From contig NZ_MRBS01000002.1 of NCBI RefSeq assembly GCF_001922585.1, positions 62,001 to 126,000 of the forward strand: a stretch of 64,000 nt of DNA, read 5' to 3'. Under the pieces are notes generated by a model. That model saw nothing but the letters and a program-made list of their open reading frames with translations. It ran no database searches and was not told where the DNA came from. Below are positions 30,966 to 42,283 of the stretch, one piece after another. Made by a program: the position numbers and the translations under genes. The stretch comes from Pantoea sp. 1.19. GTDB lineage: Bacteria > Pseudomonadota > Gammaproteobacteria > Enterobacterales > Enterobacteriaceae. Each line of letters begins with the position of its first letter. Within the stretch, counting starts at the first letter, position 1.

Positions 30966-32723
30966 ATGACGCAAACGTATATCCCCGGCAAAGACGCCGC
31001 GCTGGAAGATTCCATTGATCGTTTTCAACAGAAGCTGTTGGATCTCGGTTTCCATATTGAAGAAGCCTCCTGGCTGAACCCGGTCCCGCACGTCTGGTCG
31101 GTACACATTCGCGATCGTGACTGCCCGCTGTGCTTTACCAACGGGAAAGGCGCCAGTAAAAAAGCGGCCCTGGCCTCCGCGCTGGGCGAATATTTTGAGC
31201 GGCTGTCAACCAACTATTTCTTTGCCGATTTCTGGCTGGGCAACGGCATTGCCAACGGGGATTTCGTTCACTATCCGAATGAAAAGTGGTTCCCACTTAG
31301 CGAAGAGGATGATCTGCCGGCCGGCCTTCTCGACGATCGCCTGCGCGCCTTTTACGATCCGGAAAATGCGCTGAGCGGCAGCGACCTGATCGATCTGCAA
31401 TCCGGCAATGCCGCTCGCGGCATCTGCGCGCTGCCCTTTACTCGCCAGTCGGACCAGCAGACGGTGTACATTCCGATGAATATCGTCGGCAACCTGTACG
31501 TATCTAACGGCATGTCCGCCGGTAACACCCGTAATGAAGCGCGGGTACAGGGCCTGTCCGAGGTCTTTGAGCGCTACATTAAAAACCGCATCATCGCCGA
31601 ATCCATCAGCCTGCCGGCGATTCCGGACGGCGTGCTGGCGCGCTATCCGGGTGTGGTAGCCTCAATAGCCAAACTGGAAGAGGAAGGTTTCCCGATTTTT
31701 GCCTATGACGCCTCCCTTGGCGGGACATATCCGGTGATCTGTGTGGTGCTGTTCAACCCGGCAAACGGCACCTGCTTCGCCTCTTTTGGCGCGCATCCCG
31801 ACTTTGGCGTGGCGCTGGAGCGAACCGTCACCGAGCTGTTGCAGGGGCGCAGCCTGAAGGATCTGGACGTGTTTACACCGCCGACCTTTGATGACGAAGA
31901 GGTGGCCGAACACACCAACCTGGAAACCCATTTTATCGATTCCAGCGGCCTGATCTCCTGGGACATGTTTAAAGAGGAGGCGGACTATCCGTTCGTCGAC
32001 TGGTGTTTCAGCGGGAGCACCGAAGCGGAGTTCGCCACGCTGATGGCGATCTTTACGGCGGAGGGTCAGGATGTCTATATCGCCGACTACGAGCATCTGG
32101 GCGTGTACGCCTGCCGCATCATTGTTCCGGGGATGTCCGATATCTATCCGGCGGAAGATCTGCTGCTGGCCAATAACAGCATGGGTACCCATCTGCGCGA
32201 AACCCTGCTCTCCCTGCCGGGCAGCGAGTGGGATAAGGCGGATTATCTGGCACTGATTGAACAGCTGGATGATGAGAGCCTCGACGACTTCACCCGCGTG
32301 CGCGAGCTGCTGGGCCTCGCGACCGGTAAAGATAATGGCTGGTATACGCTGCGCATTGGCGAACTGAAAGCCATGCTGGCGCTGGCCGGGGGCGATCTCG
32401 ATCAGGCGCTGAGCTGGACCGAATGGACCATGGAGTTTAACGGCTCAGTCTTCACTCCGGAACGGGCGAACTACTACCGCTGTCTGCAAACGCTGCTGCT
32501 GCTGGCCATGGAAGATGAGCGCGATCCGCTGCAGTACCATCACGCCTTCGTGCGCATGTACGGCGCTGACGCCGTGGAGGCCGCTTCGGCCGCCATCAGC
32601 GGCGAAGCACCGTTTTGGGGACTGCAGCCTGTCGATGCCGAACTGCAGGCGTTCCCGGCGCATCAGGCCCTGCTCGCCGCCTACGAGAAGCTGCAGCGCG
32701 CCAAGCGTCAGCACTGGCAGTAA
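30966..32723 (+). CDS. ycaO: YcaO, ribosomal protein S12 beta-methylthiolation accessory factor
   Basis: Founding member of the ATP-dependent YcaO cyclodehydratase-like family. The E. coli protein aids RimO in methylthiolation of S12 and has been linked to potentiation of that reaction; it does not make a natural product. ATP-site blocks are visible: KGASKKAALASALGEYFER (from about residue 61) and GLSEVFERYIKNR (about 196-208). The C-terminal third (about 430-585) is helical and TPR-like. The length (585) is one less than E. coli. No peptide precursor or E1-like partner is adjacent, which argues against a RiPP cluster. It lies upstream of focA, as in E. coli. Confidence 0.95.
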   Translation: MTQTYIPGKDAALEDSIDRFQQKLLDLGFHIEEASWLNPVPHVWSVHIRDRDCPLCFTNGKGASKKAALASALGEYFERLSTNYFFADFWLGNGIANGDFVHYPNEKWFPLSEEDDLPAGLLDDRLRAFYDPENALSGSDLIDLQSGNAARGICALPFTRQSDQQTVYIPMNIVGNLYVSNGMSAGNTRNEARVQGLSEVFERYIKNRIIAESISLPAIPDGVLARYPGVVASIAKLEEEGFPIFAYDASLGGTYPVICVVLFNPANGTCFASFGAHPDFGVALERTVTELLQGRSLKDLDVFTPPTFDDEEVAEHTNLETHFIDSSGLISWDMFKEEADYPFVDWCFSGSTEAEFATLMAIFTAEGQDVYIADYEHLGVYACRIIVPGMSDIYPAEDLLLANNSMGTHLRETLLSLPGSEWDKADYLALIEQLDDESLDDFTRVRELLGLATGKDNGWYTLRIGELKAMLALAGGDLDQALSWTEWTMEFNGSVFTPERANYYRCLQTLLLLAMEDERDPLQYHHAFVRMYGADAVEAASAAISGEAPFWGLQPVDAELQAFPAHQALLAAYEKLQRAKRQHWQ

Positions 32724-32995
32724 CCGCCGGTCCTGCCGGGTTGGCCGTCATGGCATCCTGCCGTTGCGGCCGACCCGATTCACCCCGCACGGGCCATTGT
32801 CTGCTGATTGACCGCCGGATTTGTTCTGCCGGTCAACGGGGCTCACCCGCCTCACTCAGCCTCTGTCGACGTCCACCGCTCTGGTGAGGCGTGATGCCAC
32901 GCCGCGTGGATTGCGCTTCACCGCCTACGGCCTGGCGGCTGTCCGGCGCCACGCCCCCCGATCATGGCGCCAGCCTCCGGGTCAGATCATCTGCG

Positions 32996-33021
32996 GTTAA
33001 ATTTTGGTTAACCCTCTTTAA
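32996..33021 (+). promoter_or_regulatory. Candidate ArcA-binding repeats upstream of focA-pfl
   Basis: GTTAA at 32996 and GTTAA at 33007 are direct repeats 11 bases apart, followed by TTTAA at 33017. Tandem GTTAA-like elements spaced by one helical turn are how phosphorylated ArcA binds. They lie about 250-270 bases before the predicted FNR-dependent start. Confidence 0.4.
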
Positions 33022-33218
33022 CAAAAAAGTAAAAATAATACGCTTTAGCGCTGCATCTTCCTCTGCTAACCGCCGGTTATTCCAGTTTACCTGCCCGTAA
33101 ATCCGTAAAAATTAAAATAAAAGTGCAAAATATAAAAAATATTTTATCTTTTATTTCAATGAGTTAAACGATAACGCAGGTGATTATATCGTTTTAAGGC
33201 GAGCGCTCCCATATGAAG

Positions 33219-33260
33219 ATGATCCACATCAATTCCCGTTTCCCGCGCCATTGTTAACAT
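33219..33260 (+). promoter_or_regulatory. FNR-type class II promoter for focA-pflB
   Basis: ATGAT-CCAC-ATCAA (33219-33232) matches the FNR palindrome TTGAT-N4-ATCAA at nine of ten positions and is centred at 33225.5. A TAACAT -10 (33255-33260) predicts a start at about 33267, which puts the FNR site at -41.5, the exact class II activating position. The leader would be about 27 bases before the focA GTG. Confidence 0.65.
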
Positions 33261-33293
33261 CCCAATGCTGAATCGTGTTAAAGGGGCTTGAGT

Positions 33294-34157
33294 GTGCATT
33301 CTAATCACCCATTCAATTTACTGTTACCCGCGGCCATCGCTAAAGAGGCGGAAGAAGCCGGGGTCTATAAAGCGACCCGCCCTCCACTGACCACCTTTTT
33401 CCTCGCCATAACCGCGGGAATGTTTATTTCTATCGCCTTCGTATTTTACGTCACCGCCACCACCGGTGCTTCCGCGATGCCCTTTGGCGTGGCAAAGCTT
33501 ATCGGTGGGTTGTGCTTCTCTCTCGGCCTGATCCTGGTGGTGGTTTGCGGCGCTGACCTGTTTACCTCCAGCGTGTTGATCGTGGTGGCCAAGGCAAGCG
33601 GACGTATCGGCTGGGGCCAGCTGGCCCGCAGCTGGCTGATTGTCTATGTAGGCAATTTGCTGGGCGCACTCTTCTTCGTGGCGCTGATTTGGTTTGCCGG
33701 CGAGCACATGCTCGCCAACGGCGACTGGGGATTAAACGTGCTGCAAACTGCGGATCACAAACTCCATCACGCATTTAGCCAGGCCGTTTGCCTCGGTATC
33801 CTAGCTAACCTGCTGGTCTGTCTGGCGGTCTGGATGAGCTACTCAGGACGGACGCTGACCGATAAGGCCGTAGCGATGGTGCTGCCGGTGGCTATGTTTG
33901 TCGCCTGCGGCTTCGAGCACAGCATTGCCAATATGTTTTTAATCCCGCTGGCCATCGTCATTAAGCACTTTGCGCACAGCGATTTCTGGCAGGCTATCGC
34001 CAGCGATCCCGGCCACTTCCCTGCGCTAACCGTCGAGCACTTTCTCGCGCACAATCTGCTGCCGGTGACCCTCGGTAACATCATTGGCGGTGGCCTGTTG
34101 GTGGGGCTGACCTATTGGATGATTTACCTGCGCGGCGGCCGCAAAACGCCGTCCTGA
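33294..34157 (+). CDS. focA: Formate channel FocA
   Basis: Pentameric FNT-family formate/nitrite channel of the inner membrane, exporting and re-importing formate made by pyruvate formate-lyase. The 287 residues hold six membrane helices; visible family blocks include the VVCGADLFTS loop, NLLGA and the gating His in NVLQTADHKLHHAF. The start is best placed at GTG 33294, seven bases after AAGGGG (33281-33286); a TTG at 33288 would leave only one base after that ribosome site. It is the first gene of focA-pflB, with 72 bases to pflB. Confidence 0.95.
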   Translation: MHSNHPFNLLLPAAIAKEAEEAGVYKATRPPLTTFFLAITAGMFISIAFVFYVTATTGASAMPFGVAKLIGGLCFSLGLILVVVCGADLFTSSVLIVVAKASGRIGWGQLARSWLIVYVGNLLGALFFVALIWFAGEHMLANGDWGLNVLQTADHKLHHAFSQAVCLGILANLLVCLAVWMSYSGRTLTDKAVAMVLPVAMFVACGFEHSIANMFLIPLAIVIKHFAHSDFWQAIASDPGHFPALTVEHFLAHNLLPVTLGNIIGGGLLVGLTYWMIYLRGGRKTPS

Positions 34158-34229
34158 GCCGCGCAGCACGTTTTTACACCGCCCCACGGGGCCGTGAGTC
34201 AACTTCTGACATTATAAGGTAGGTATATC

Positions 34230-36512
34230 ATGACCGAGCTTAACGAAAATCTGTTTCAGGCCTGGCAGGGATTCACCGCCGGCGACTGGCAGCAACGCGT
34301 CGATGTCCGTGATTTTATCCAGAAAAACTACACGCCGTATGAGGGCGATGAGTCCTTCCTGGTTGACGCCACGCCCGCAACCCGCCAGCTGTGGGATAGC
34401 GTGCTGGAGGGCATCAAAATTGAAAACCGCAGCCACGCGCCGGTGGATTTTGATACCGCTCTGGCATCCACCATTACCGCCCACGATGCCGGCTACATTG
34501 ACGCAGCGCTGGAAAAAATTGTGGGCCTGCAAACCGATGCCCCACTCAAGCGCGCCATCATCCCCTTCGGCGGCATTAAAATGGTGGAAGGCTCCTGTAA
34601 AGTCTACGGTCGCGAGCTCGATCCGCAGCTAAAGAAAATTTTTACCGAGTACCGTAAAACCCATAATCAGGGCGTATTTGACGTGTACACACCGGATATC
34701 CTGCGCTGCCGTAAATCCGGTATATTAACCGGCCTGCCTGATGCCTACGGTCGCGGTCGCATCATTGGTGACTATCGCCGCGTTGCGCTGTACGGCATTG
34801 ATTACCTGATGGCGGACAAGCTGGCGCAGTTCACTTCTCTGCAGCAGGATCTGGAAAACGGCAGCGATCTGGAAGCCACCATCCGCCTGCGCGAAGAGAT
34901 TGCCGAACAGCACCGCGCCCTCGCACAGATGAAAACCATGGCGGCCAAATATGGCTGCGACATCGCCGGCCCGGCGCGCAACGCGCGGGAAGCGGTGCAG
35001 TGGACCTATTTTGGCTACCTGGCCGCGGTTAAATCGCAAAACGGCGCCGCCATGTCGTTTGGCCGCGTCTCCACCTTCCTCGATATCTATCTTGAGCGCG
35101 ACATGCAGGCCGGAACGCTGAGCGAGAGCGAAGCGCAGGAGTTGATTGATCACCTGGTGATGAAGCTGCGCATGGTGCGCTTTCTGCGCACACCGGAATA
35201 TGACGAGCTGTTTTCTGGCGACCCCATCTGGGCCACCGAGTCGCTCGCCGGTATGGGCCTCGATGGCCGCACGCTGGTCAGTAAAACCACCTTCCGCTTC
35301 CTGAATACGCTCTACACTATGGGGCCGTCACCGGAGCCAAACATGACCATTTTGTGGTCGGAACAGCTGCCGGTGAACTTTAAGAAATACGCGGCAAAAG
35401 TCTCTATTGACACCTCTTCGCTGCAGTACGAAAACGACGATTTGATGCGCCCGGATTTCGACAGTGACGATTACGCCATCGCCTGCTGCGTCAGCCCGAT
35501 GATTGTCGGTAAACAGATGCAGTTCTTCGGCGCGCGCGCGAACCTGGCCAAAACCCTGCTGTACGCCATCAACGGCGGCGTGGATGAGAAGCTGAAAATG
35601 CAGGTGGGGCCGAAAGAAGCGCCGATCACCGATGATGTGCCGGATTACGACACGGTGATGGCACGACTGGATCACTTTATGGACTGGCTGGCTAAACAGT
35701 ATGTAACCGCACTGAACATCATTCACTACATGCATGACAAGTATAGTTATGAAGCGGCACTGATGGCCCTGCACGACCGCGACGTCTGGCGCACCATGGC
35801 CTGCGGCATCGCCGGTTTGTCAGTCGCAGCGGACTCGCTATCGGCGATTAAATACGCCACGGTTAAACCGGTACGCGATGCCGATGGCCTCGCGGTAGAC
35901 TTTGTTATCGAGGGTGAGTATCCGCAGTTTGGGAACAACGACGCGCGCGTGGACGATATCGCCTGCGATCTGGTTGAGCGCTTTATGAAGAAAATTCAGC
36001 GCCTGCCGACATACCGTAACGCGGTGCCCACGCAGTCGGTCCTGACCATCACCTCAAACGTGGTCTACGGCAAAAAAACCGGTAATACCCCGGACGGTCG
36101 CCGCGCCGGTGCGCCATTTGGCCCGGGCGCGAATCCGATGCACGGACGCGACCAAAAAGGGGCAGTCGCGTCGCTGACCTCAGTCGCGAAACTGCCCTTT
36201 GCCTATGCCAAAGACGGTATCTCTTACACCTTCTCCATCGTGCCAAACGCACTGGGCAAAGACGACGATGCGCGTAAGACTAACCTGGCCGGTCTGATGG
36301 ACGGCTACTTCCATCACGAAGCAGAGATTGAGGGAGGACAGCACCTGAATGTCAACGTGATGAATCGTGAGATGCTGCTGGACGCCATGGCGCATCCGGA
36401 AAATTACCCGCAGTTAACTATCCGCGTGTCCGGCTATGCAGTACGCTTTAACTCACTGACCGCCGAGCAACAGCAGGATGTGATTACCCGCACCTTCACC
36501 TCGGCGCTGTAG
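34230..36512 (+). CDS. pflB: Pyruvate formate-lyase
   Basis: Glycyl-radical enzyme: pyruvate + CoA gives acetyl-CoA + formate, the key anaerobic step of mixed-acid fermentation. The 760 residues equal E. coli. Catalytic Cys419-Cys420 are in YAIACCVSP and the radical-bearing Gly735 is in [10 protein letters not shown] near the C-terminus. It is preceded by a TAAGGTAGG ribosome site. Downstream GC hairpins separate it from pflA. It is the main product of the focA-pflB operon. Confidence 0.99.
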   Translation: MTELNENLFQAWQGFTAGDWQQRVDVRDFIQKNYTPYEGDESFLVDATPATRQLWDSVLEGIKIENRSHAPVDFDTALASTITAHDAGYIDAALEKIVGLQTDAPLKRAIIPFGGIKMVEGSCKVYGRELDPQLKKIFTEYRKTHNQGVFDVYTPDILRCRKSGILTGLPDAYGRGRIIGDYRRVALYGIDYLMADKLAQFTSLQQDLENGSDLEATIRLREEIAEQHRALAQMKTMAAKYGCDIAGPARNAREAVQWTYFGYLAAVKSQNGAAMSFGRVSTFLDIYLERDMQAGTLSESEAQELIDHLVMKLRMVRFLRTPEYDELFSGDPIWATESLAGMGLDGRTLVSKTTFRFLNTLYTMGPSPEPNMTILWSEQLPVNFKKYAAKVSIDTSSLQYENDDLMRPDFDSDDYAIACCVSPMIVGKQMQFFGARANLAKTLLYAINGGVDEKLKMQVGPKEAPITDDVPDYDTVMARLDHFMDWLAKQYVTALNIIHYMHDKYSYEAALMALHDRDVWRTMACGIAGLSVAADSLSAIKYATVKPVRDADGLAVDFVIEGEYPQFGNNDARVDDIACDLVERFMKKIQRLPTYRNAVPTQSVLTITSNVVYGKKTGNTPDGRRAGAPFGPGANPMHGRDQKGAVASLTSVAKLPFAYAKDGISYTFSIVPNALGKDDDARKTNLAGLMDGYFHHEAEIEGGQHLNVNVMNREMLLDAMAHPENYPQLTIRVSGYAVRFNSLTAEQQQDVITRTFTSAL

Positions 36513-36522
36513 CCACCACCGC

Positions 36523-36568
36523 AGCCGGGCGGCGCACTGTCGCCCGGCTGCTGGCCCCAGGGGCCAGC
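36523..36568 (+). terminator. Tandem hairpins between pflB and pflA
   Basis: AGCCGGGCG/CGCCCGGCT (36523-36531 with 36541-36549) is immediately followed by GCTGGCC/GGCCAGC (36550-36556 with 36562-36568). There is no T-run. They probably trap the 3' end of the abundant pflB message while letting some transcription into pflA. Confidence 0.45.
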
Positions 36569-36613
36569 GATGACGTTCCCCCTGCCCTGTTAATCACGCT
36601 GGAGATCCCGCCT

Positions 36614-37354
36614 ATGTCCGTTAACGCCAGAATCCACTCCATTGAGTCCTGCGGCACCGTCGACGGCCCCGGCATCCGCTTTATCGCCTTTTTTCAGGGC
36701 TGCCTGATGCGCTGCCTCTACTGCCATAACCGCGATACCTGGAACACGCACGGCGGCCACGAAATGACGCTGCCAGCGCTGATGCAGGAAGTTCGCAGCT
36801 ATCGTCACTATATGCGCGCCTCGGGCGGTGGCGTCACCGCCTCAGGCGGCGAGGCGATTTTGCAGGCCGAGTTCGTCCGCGACTGGTTCCGCGCCTGTCA
36901 GGCCGAGGGCATCCATACCTGTCTGGATACCAACGGATTTGTTCGCCGTTACGATCCGGTCATTGATGAACTGCTGGCCGCAACGGATCTGGTGATGCTC
37001 GATCTGAAGCAGCTAAATGACGAGATCCACCACGCGCTGGTCGGTGTTTCAAATCAGCGGACGCTGGCGTTTGCCCGCTACCTCGCCGGGAAAAACGTGC
37101 GAACCTGGATCCGCTATGTGGTAGTTCCCGGCTGGTCAGATGATGATGCATCGGCTCACCTGCTGGGGGCGTTCACGCGCGATATGCACAATATCGAGAA
37201 AATTGAGCTGTTGCCCTATCACGAGCTGGGCAAACATAAATGGCAAACGCTGGGGGAACCCTATGCGCTGGAAGGCGTGAAGCCCCCACCGGCGGCGACG
37301 CTGGCGCGGCTGAAAGAGATCCTCGAGCCGTATGGTCATCCGGTCGTGTATTAG
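36614..37354 (+). CDS. pflA: Pyruvate formate-lyase-activating enzyme
   Basis: Radical-SAM enzyme that installs the glycyl radical on PflB. The cluster-binding CxxxCxxC is Cys30, Cys34, Cys37 ([11 protein letters not shown]). [11 protein letters not shown] is the SAM-binding GGE-type block. It is 246 residues, as in E. coli. It lies 101 bases after pflB, probably with its own weak promoter plus read-through, so that catalyst and activator are co-induced. Convergent with ycaD. Confidence 0.98.
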   Translation: MSVNARIHSIESCGTVDGPGIRFIAFFQGCLMRCLYCHNRDTWNTHGGHEMTLPALMQEVRSYRHYMRASGGGVTASGGEAILQAEFVRDWFRACQAEGIHTCLDTNGFVRRYDPVIDELLAATDLVMLDLKQLNDEIHHALVGVSNQRTLAFARYLAGKNVRTWIRYVVVPGWSDDDASAHLLGAFTRDMHNIEKIELLPYHELGKHKWQTLGEPYALEGVKPPPAATLARLKEILEPYGHPVVY

Positions 37355-37380
37355 CCGCGGCCGCGCTGGATCTCATCCGT

Positions 37381-38535
37381 TCAGGCGTGCGCCACCGGCG
37401 TAGCGTGCGAATCGGCTTTGCGCAGCAGCATCACCAGATAAACCAGCGACACGGCCGCGATCATCACAAACAGCAGCCGATCGGAGTAGTGCTGCATCAG
37501 CAGGGCGGTCATCGCCGGACCGGCCAGACTACCCACCGTATAGCTCAACAGCAGCGCCTGATTCATCGCCACCAGCTCGTGGTGCTTTACCGCCTCGCAG
37601 GCCCAGGACATCGCCAGCGGATAGAGCGTGAAGCCGGCGCAGCCCAGCACGAACAGCGCCGGCGCCATCGCCGCGTGGCTGAGCATTGCCACCGCGCCAA
37701 CGATCACCACAAACACCTGCACGCGCAGAACCAGCAGGCGGCCAAAACGATCCGCCAGCCGGCCGATCGGCCACTGACCAACGATACCGGCGCTGACCAG
37801 CAGCGCCATCCAGTAGCCAACGCGGGCGTCAGCCATGCCCTGATGGGACAGGTAAAGCGGCATCAGCCCGTACAGCGAGCCGAGCACAATACCGGAGATA
37901 ATGCAGCCGTTAATGCCCAGCCGGGCATGGCGCCGGCGCAGCATCGCCCACAGGCGGCCCGGAGCGGCCTGCTCTTCTTCCTGCCGATCCTGGCGAATCG
38001 TCACCCACAGCAGCGGCAGAATGGCGGCGACGATCAGCATCGTCACCCAGGGAATCACGCTCAGTAGCTGGGTTGACAGGCTGCTGACCAGCAGCTGCCC
38101 CAGCACCGTCCCACCGTAGTAAACGATCATATAGGCCGCCAGCAGCCGACCGCGCTGGCGAACGGTGCCGCTGGACATCAGCGCGCTCTCCACCACCACC
38201 CAAATCATCGCGCAGCCCACGCCGGCGCAAAAGCGCCACAGCGACCAGCTCCAGAATCCGGCCCCCGCGGCCAGCGCCAGCGTGGCCAGCGCAAACAGCA
38301 GTGTCGCCAGATAATAACTGCGATTAAAGCCCAGCCGGCCGATCGCCGCGCCGGCGATCAGCGTGCCGACCAGGTTACCGGTATAGTAGGCCGAGCTGAC
38401 CAGGCCGACCTGCCAGGTAGGCAGCGCATCGTGAGTGAGCCACAGCGGGACCAGCGTATTGAGCACGGCCAAAGAGACAGTGAGCAGCATCAGGCCGCAC
38501 AGCAGCAAAATAACGGTTCGGGACCAGATCGACAT
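37381..38535 (-). CDS. ycaD: MFS transporter YcaD
   Basis: Major facilitator superfamily inner-membrane protein with about 12 predicted helices; substrate unknown. Start ATG 38535 gives 384 residues (E. coli 382) beginning [18 protein letters not shown]. An upstream ATG pair near 38577 is rejected because it falls on the -10 element of a good promoter (38573-38600). Conserved blocks: [43 protein letters not shown] and [11 protein letters not shown]. The ribosome site is weak. Convergent with pflA. Confidence 0.93.
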   Translation of the reverse strand: MSIWSRTVILLLCGLMLLTVSLAVLNTLVPLWLTHDALPTWQVGLVSSAYYTGNLVGTLIAGAAIGRLGFNRSYYLATLLFALATLALAAGAGFWSWSLWRFCAGVGCAMIWVVVESALMSSGTVRQRGRLLAAYMIVYYGGTVLGQLLVSSLSTQLLSVIPWVTMLIVAAILPLLWVTIRQDRQEEEQAAPGRLWAMLRRRHARLGINGCIISGIVLGSLYGLMPLYLSHQGMADARVGYWMALLVSAGIVGQWPIGRLADRFGRLLVLRVQVFVVIVGAVAMLSHAAMAPALFVLGCAGFTLYPLAMSWACEAVKHHELVAMNQALLLSYTVGSLAGPAMTALLMQHYSDRLLFVMIAAVSLVYLVMLLRKADSHATPVAHA

Positions 38536-38572
38536 GAGAAAAAGCGCCACGCAGGGGGAATATTTTGCGCGC

Positions 38573-38600
38573 ATCATGCCATTACCGTTTGTAATGTCAA
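38573..38600 (-). promoter_or_regulatory. ycaD promoter
   Basis: On the minus strand a perfect -35 TTGACA (38600-38595) is followed after 16 bases by CATGAT (38578-38573). The predicted start, about 38566, leaves a leader of about 30 bases to ATG 38535 and decides between the alternative starts. Confidence 0.6.
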
Positions 38601-38788
38601 TGCACACAATCTGGCCAACCGGTGTTTTTTACCGGTTTGATAGAAATTGTTTATCATCATCCTGATTTATGTCGCTATACCTTCGGCAACAAGCGATATA
38701 AATCCATATAAAACAATAATATGTATTTTATACTACGATAATAAAAATCACTGATTTATTTTAACCGCCTCACACCACGCGGCGGACC
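38601..38788. other. AT-rich spacer between ycaD promoter and serS terminator
   Basis: The stretch 38640-38762 is strikingly A/T-rich in a GC-rich neighbourhood. It contains no reading frame of note and no recognisable operator. E. coli carries dmsABC and other genes between serS and pflA, so this could be a deletion scar or an H-NS-type silenced spacer; that is inference. Confidence 0.5.
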
Positions 38789-38817
38789 AAAAAAAACCCG
38801 CGTCTGCAGACGCGGGC
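38789..38817 (-). terminator. serS rho-independent terminator
   Basis: CCCGCGTC-TGCA-GACGCGGG (38797-38816) is followed on the minus strand by eight T residues (plus-strand A 38789-38796). It lies 29 bases after the serS stop. Confidence 0.92.
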
Positions 38818-38845
38818 TTCAGGCTGACTCGTTATCCGGCAAGCA

Positions 38846-40204
<1,359 letters not shown>

Positions 40205-40227
40205 TTAACCTTACCGCAACGCCTGCG

Positions 40228-41571
40228 TCAGCGATAGCGTTTTGTCGGGCTATTTTGATCCTGTTCGCTGAGCCAGCTGAGCTTTTCACCGATTTTCCCC
40301 TCCAGCCCGCGCGCCACCGGGTGGTAGTAGCGGGTCGCGGCCAGTTCGGGCGGAAAATAGTCTTCGCCGGCGGCGTAGGCATGGGGCTCATCGTGGGCGT
40401 AGCGATATTCCGCGCCCAGTCCCATTTCCTTCATCAGCTTGGTGGGCGCGTTGCGCAGGTGCGCCGGCACATCGTAATCGGGGCGCTCGCGGGCATCGCG
40501 CAGCGCGGCTTTAAATGCGGTATAGACCGCGTTGCTTTTGGGGGCACACGCTAAATAGACGATAGCCTGGGCAATGGCCCGCTCCCCCTCCGCCGGGCCA
40601 ACGCGGGTAAAACAGTCCCAGGCGGCGATGGCCACCTGCATTCCGCGCGGATCGGCGTTGCCGACATCCTCAGACGCGATGGCCAGCAGGCGGCGCGCAA
40701 CGTACAGCGGATCGCCTCCGGCGCTGATGATTCTGGCATACCAGTAGAGCGCGGCATCCGGGGCTGAGCCGCGCACGGATTTATGTAGCGCAGAAATCAG
40801 ATCGTAAAAGCGATCGCCTTTATTATCAAAGCGCGCGCTGCGTTCACCGGAGACTTCATTCAGCAGCTGCGGCGTCAGCTCGCGCTGACCCGCGGCGTTG
40901 ATCTCGGCCATATCGGCCATCATTTCCAGCGTGTTCAGCGCCCGCCGGGCATCACCGTTGACCAGCTCGGCAATCATCCGCCGCGTCGCGGCGGGCAGCA
41001 CCAGATCCCGATCGCCATAGCCGCGTGTACGGTCCTGCATCGCCTGCTCCAGCACCGTCTCGATATCCTCCACGGTCAGGGACTTTAGCAGGTAGACGCG
41101 CGCGCGCGACAGCAGGGCGGAATTGAGCTCGAACGAGGGATTTTCGGTCGTAGCGCCGATAAACGTGATGGTGCCATCTTCAATGTGCGGCAGAAAAGCA
41201 TCCTGCTGGCTCTTATTGAAGCGATGCACCTCATCCACGAACAGAATGGTACGGCGTCCGGCATCGCGACGATTGCGCGCCCGCTCAATCGCCTCACGAA
41301 TCTCTTTCACCCCGGAGGTCACCGCCGAAATACGCTCAACGTCGGCGTTACCGTAGTGACCAATCAGCTCCGCCAGGGTGGTCTTTCCGGTGCCGGGCGG
41401 CCCCCACAAAATCATGGAATGCAGATGGCCGGCCTCGATCGCCCGCGGCAGTGGTTTACCCGCGGCCAGCAGGTGCTGCTGACCAATATACTGATCGAGA
41501 GTGGCCGGCCGCATCCGCGCGGCCAGCGGCTGGAAATCCTGCTGAGAGAAGTCGAGAGAGAGATTGCTCAC
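40228..41571 (-). CDS. rarA: Replication-associated recombination protein RarA (MgsA)
   Basis: AAA+ ATPase related to clamp loaders that acts at stalled forks and binds SSB. Walker [10 protein letters not shown] is at about 57-65; Walker B appears as [11 protein letters not shown]. The C-terminal tetramerisation region has [15 protein letters not shown] and [16 protein letters not shown]. It is 447 residues, as in E. coli. It starts 12 bases after the lolA stop on the same strand; lolA-rarA-serS is the usual order. Confidence 0.97.
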   Translation of the reverse strand: MSNLSLDFSQQDFQPLAARMRPATLDQYIGQQHLLAAGKPLPRAIEAGHLHSMILWGPPGTGKTTLAELIGHYGNADVERISAVTSGVKEIREAIERARNRRDAGRRTILFVDEVHRFNKSQQDAFLPHIEDGTITFIGATTENPSFELNSALLSRARVYLLKSLTVEDIETVLEQAMQDRTRGYGDRDLVLPAATRRMIAELVNGDARRALNTLEMMADMAEINAAGQRELTPQLLNEVSGERSARFDNKGDRFYDLISALHKSVRGSAPDAALYWYARIISAGGDPLYVARRLLAIASEDVGNADPRGMQVAIAAWDCFTRVGPAEGERAIAQAIVYLACAPKSNAVYTAFKAALRDARERPDYDVPAHLRNAPTKLMKEMGLGAEYRYAHDEPHAYAAGEDYFPPELAATRYYHPVARGLEGKIGEKLSWLSEQDQNSPTKRYR

Positions 41572-41583
41572 GCACGCTCCGGG

Positions 41584-42195
41584 TTATTTGCGCTGGTCAT
41601 CAATCGTTACGCCCTGCGGAGGCGTGAAGCGGAATTTATCCGGGCTGACGCTGCCATTTTGCTGGCTTTTTAAGGTATAGCTGCTGCGCTGGCCGTCCTG
41701 CTCCACCGCGCTGAACTGATTGATGGTACCATCCGCCGCCACCTTCAGGGTGAATTGCTTCAGATTACCATCGGCCCGTTTCGGCGTCAGCTCAAAGGTA
41801 TCGCCCGTGCGGGCAATATTGTATTGCTGCCAGTCGGACGGCTGGTTGCGGGCAATCAGCATAAACGGGGTATTGCTGGTGGCGTCTTTCAGCCAGGTGA
41901 CGGTCGCCTGCTCTACAAACGGGTTGTAGAACCACAGCGCTTTACCGTCAGAGACGATCACGCTCTCATCGGGCGCAGTCATGTGCCAGTTAAACAGGTT
42001 TGGGCGCTTCACCCACAGTTCCCCTTCTCCTTCCTGGACATTGGCGCCGCTGGCATCAGTGACGGTCTGAGTGAAGCTGGCGTGGAACGTTTGCACTTTA
42101 CCGAGGCGCTGTTGCAGATCGCTGCGCGCATCTGCAAGGGCCGCGCTGGAAGAGAAAGCGGCCAGCACACAGCAAGAGATAAGCATATTTCTCAT
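41584..42195 (-). CDS. lolA: Outer-membrane lipoprotein carrier protein LolA
   Basis: Periplasmic chaperone that takes lipoproteins from LolCDE and hands them to LolB. The signal peptide [21 protein letters not shown] (just 21 residues) is followed by [22 protein letters not shown], then the beta-sandwich with [17 protein letters not shown] and [13 protein letters not shown]. It is 203 residues, as in E. coli. It lies 88 bases downstream of ftsK and heads the lolA-rarA pair. Confidence 0.97.
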   Translation of the reverse strand: MRNMLISCCVLAAFSSSAALADARSDLQQRLGKVQTFHASFTQTVTDASGANVQEGEGELWVKRPNLFNWHMTAPDESVIVSDGKALWFYNPFVEQATVTWLKDATSNTPFMLIARNQPSDWQQYNIARTGDTFELTPKRADGNLKQFTLKVAADGTINQFSAVEQDGQRSSYTLKSQQNGSVSPDKFRFTPPQGVTIDDQRK

Positions 42196-42283
42196 TACAA
42201 CAGGTTCCTTATGATTGAGTTACCTTCAAAGGTGGGGGCGAATCATATCGGATGCAACCCGCCCTCCCTCAGAGTCATCCGAT

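Larger units (their letters stand above)
32724..33293 (+). other. Long ycaO-focA intergenic region (570 bases)
   Basis: No convincing gene. The first 270 bases are GC-rich with short weak inverted repeats (for example TTGACCG/CGGTCAA around 32808-32836). From about 33030 to 33180 it becomes strongly AT-rich. It holds candidate ArcA repeats (32996-33021) and a good FNR-type promoter (33219-33267), both listed separately. In E. coli the same region is a complex anaerobic promoter array with ArcA, IHF and FNR sites; the AT-rich centre would suit IHF bending, but I could not pick a confident IHF site. Confidence 0.6.

Noticed and set aside
30966-32723. ycaO as part of a RiPP (thiazole/oxazole peptide) cluster
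   Set aside because: No precursor peptide, E1-like partner or exporter is adjacent, and length and neighbours match the housekeeping YcaO of E. coli.
32891-33100. 69-codon frame in the ycaO-focA spacer
   Set aside because: No ribosome site, its C-terminal half falls in the AT-rich regulatory tract and the translation resembles nothing.
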